A DNA stretch of 64,000 bases from positions 1-64,000 of the forward strand of contig JAVBJU010000014.1 of NCBI GenBank assembly GCA_031546825.1, read 5' to 3'. The translations under genes and the position numbers were made by a program. The DNA is from Hohaiivirga sp031546825 (GTDB taxonomy: Bacteria; Pseudomonadota; Alphaproteobacteria; Rhizobiales; Beijerinckiaceae). The notes under the pieces are model-generated. The model did not search any database, was not told the DNA's origin, and saw nothing but the letters and a program-made list of their open reading frames with translations. This document shows, one piece after another, positions 62,218 to 64,000 of the stretch (the first letter of the stretch is position 1; each line of letters opens with the position of its first letter).

Positions 62218-64000
62218 TTAAAGCTCTTTCAGCACTGCCGCCGGTTTATGATTGAGGATGCGCCAGGTGCCAATCAGGCCAAGGCAAACCACAACAATGA
62301 CGGCAATGAACGCCGTTGCCGCAGCGCCTCCAATCAACCAGGCGAACGTAATATTCATGACCTGCCGGACGATGAACCAGCTCAACAAAATGCCAATGCC
62401 GATGCCAAACACCGCAGTCACCAGACCGAGAAAGCCATATTCCATCAGATAAACGCCGGTCAGTCGCATCCGGGTTGCGCCGAGCGTCTTCAGGATGACC
62501 GCATCGTAAAGACGCGCCCGTTGGCTGGAGGCCAGCGCGCCCGCAAGCACCAGAAGGCTCGCAGCCAGCGCCACCGCACCCGCGCCGCGCATGGCGAAGA
62601 GCAACTGGTTGATCAGCCCGGCCAGCGCATCAAGCTGGTCCTTGACCCGCACGCTGGTAATCGACGGAAAGTCTTTCGCCATGCGGCGCAGAATGGCGGC
62701 TTCCAGCACGGGCGTCGAGGCCTCGCGCGGCAACACGGCGGTTGCAAGTTGCGTATAGGGCGCACCGGCGAATGTGTTCGGCGAAAACACCATGACATAG
62801 TTGATGCCCAGCGAACGCCAATCGACGGCACGGGTATTGGCAACTGTCGCGGTGATATTGCGGCCCAGCACATTGACAACAATGTCATCGCCGACGCTCA
62901 GATTAAGCGCCGCAGCAATCCGGTCTTCAAAGGAAACAAGCGGCTTGCCTTTGTAGCCTTCCGGCCACCACGCGCCGGTGGCGAGCCGCGACCCTTTGGG
63001 GATCTGCTCCGAATAAGTGATGCCACGATCGCCCTCAAGCACCCATGACACATCGGGGGGCGGCGTGACGGAAGCCGTCGGGCGGCTTTTCAGCGTCACG
63101 ATGCGCCCGCGCATATTGGGAACGCGCTCGACAATGATGCCGGGAGCCATCTCGTGCAGGGTATTATCGAAGGCGGCAGCCTGCGCGGCGGGAATATCGA
63201 GGAAGAAGAAATTCGGAGCCCTCTCCGGCAAAACCTGCGCCAACTCACGGCGCAGATTGGCGTCAACAATATTGAGGGTGGCGAGCAAGGTGACGCCAAG
63301 GCCGAAGGACAGAACCAGTGCCGGAGTTAATGCGCCGGGCCGATAGAGGTTGGTCATGGCAAGGCGTAACATGGCATTGCGATTACGCGGCATTTTGCGC
63401 GCGAGCGCCATGATGACAAAGGCAACGATGCGCAAAATAACGGTGGCCGCGAACACCGCAGCAATGAAAATCAGCGCAACCTTGCGGTCATGTGCCGTCA
63501 ATATGGAGACAGCGGCAAGGATGATGACGCAGACCATGAGAACAACAAGGTAACGCTTGCGCAAAGGCTGGCGCGACGGCGTGACACCTTCACGGAACAA
63601 CATCGATACCGGCGTGTCATGCATCCGCCCCAGCGGCGCAATCGCAAAAATTGCGGTGATGAGGAAGCCGTAAACGGTGGCCAACATCAACTCACGCCAG
63701 GCAATGGTCGGAGCGAGGGGCACCGGTATAAGCGCGCCAAACATCTTGACCGCAAGCGCTGGCAGGGCAAACCCGAAGACGCAGCCAAAGGCAATGCCCA
63801 TGGCTGCAATGGCAAGGACGGTAGTGAAATAGACGGTGACAGCCAGCCCGCCGGTTGCCCCGAGGCTCTTGAACACCGCAAGTGATGGCCGTTTGCGCTC
63901 CACATACCCGCCAACCGCATTGGCAACTCCGACGCCACCAATCAGTAATGCCGTCAGACCAACCAAGGTAAGATATTGAAAGAAGCGGTCGGTATCACGC
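62218..64000 (-). CDS. ABC exporter permease, FtsX/YbbP-like (5' end outside window)
   Basis: At least 594 residues of a larger membrane protein are visible; the frame stays open to the edge (upstream residues include RFFQYLTLVGL), so the N-terminus lies beyond 64000. It contains FtsX-type membrane blocks: GGVGVANAVGGYVERKRPSLAVFKSLGA and, near the end, RARLYDAVILKTLGATRMRLTG, with a large periplasmic segment between. E. coli YbbP has about 800 residues, and the partner ATPase gene is expected upstream, outside the window. Related YbbAP proteins are linked to lipid or ester handling; the substrate here is unknown. Confidence 0.88.
   Translation of the reverse strand, partial: RDTDRFFQYLTLVGLTALLIGGVGVANAVGGYVERKRPSLAVFKSLGATGGLAVTVYFTTVLAIAAMGIAFGCVFGFALPALAVKMFGALIPVPLAPTIAWRELMLATVYGFLITAIFAIAPLGRMHDTPVSMLFREGVTPSRQPLRKRYLVVLMVCVIILAAVSILTAHDRKVALIFIAAVFAATVILRIVAFVIMALARKMPRNRNAMLRLAMTNLYRPGALTPALVLSFGLGVTLLATLNIVDANLRRELAQVLPERAPNFFFLDIPAAQAAAFDNTLHEMAPGIIVERVPNMRGRIVTLKSRPTASVTPPPDVSWVLEGDRGITYSEQIPKGSRLATGAWWPEGYKGKPLVSFEDRIAAALNLSVGDDIVVNVLGRNITATVANTRAVDWRSLGINYVMVFSPNTFAGAPYTQLATAVLPREASTPVLEAAILRRMAKDFPSITSVRVKDQLDALAGLINQLLFAMRGAGAVALAASLLVLAGALASSQRARLYDAVILKTLGATRMRLTGVYLMEYGFLGLVTAVFGIGIGILLSWFIVRQVMNITFAWLIGGAAATAFIAVIVVVCLGLIGTWRILNHKPAAVLKEL

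Overview
The window reads as a chromosomal segment of a Hyphomicrobiales-type alphaproteobacterium. The main reasons are: a Ros/MucR-family regulator; the gene orders tsaD-gpsA, rsmI-yraN-gshB, PduO-type adenosyltransferase next to etfB-etfA-hbd, and phoR next to pstSCAB-phoU-phoB; repeated NuoE/L21-type helix-hairpin-helix domains; and GC-rich coding with AT-rich promoter islands. I cannot name a genus from the sequence alone. No rRNA, tRNA, CRISPR array, prophage or intact insertion sequence was found.

Layout. 1-11.3 kb is an adhesin and regulator region: a 2741-residue classical autotransporter (262-8487, minus), a Ros/MucR-like regulator that lacks most zinc ligands (8769-9293, minus) and an XRE-type regulator (9904-10656, plus), separated by AT-rich intergenic DNA. 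11.3-19.1 kb holds housekeeping and envelope genes: a BON-OmpA protein, a membrane protein with two helix-hairpin-helix domains, rppH, acs, an EVE protein, a nitroreductase, an SRPBCC protein and a GlcG-like protein. 19.1-23.0 kb is a four-gene operon for a sodium-pumping biotin-dependent decarboxylase. 23.3-28.7 kb holds gpsA, tsaD, an amino acid permease and the divergent hemC-hemD. 28.7-34.8 kb holds a MipA/OmpV protein, an HNH endonuclease, etfB-etfA-hbd, a cobalamin adenosyltransferase and a secreted protein. 34.8-39.1 kb is a giant YadA-like trimeric autotransporter. 39.7-48.0 kb holds a secreted protein, cfa, gshB, yraN, rsmI, guaC, an MFS transporter and a lytic transglycosylase. 48.2-52.6 kb is a cobalamin block: btuB behind a cobalamin riboswitch, plus cobQ and cobU. 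52.8-61.2 kb is a YbhN-like membrane protein and the phosphate regulon (phoR, pstSCAB, phoU, phoB) with a Pho box, interrupted by an inverted isochorismatase gene. 61.2-64.0 kb is a BAX-inhibitor-1 family protein with a possible structured leader, and an ABC exporter permease cut by the window edge.

How the genes work together. Two very large surface adhesins and several envelope proteins suggest a lifestyle with surface or host attachment. Acs, etfBA and hbd are consistent with acetate, fatty-acid and polyhydroxybutyrate metabolism. The decarboxylase operon would couple decarboxylation of an acyl-CoA such as methylmalonyl-CoA to sodium export. Cobalamin uptake (BtuB), late corrin assembly (CobQ, CobU) and adenosylation (PduO-type) would feed cobalamin enzymes. 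PhoR and PhoB probably control the Pst system through direct repeats upstream of pstS.

The least explained structures are: a palindromic intergenic repeat family with three copies, one inside the decarboxylase operon; a tiny ORF behind the strongest Shine-Dalgarno in the window just upstream of the XRE gene; the zinc-less MucR-like regulator in its AT-rich island; and near-identical 131-residue repeats in the YadA-like adhesin.
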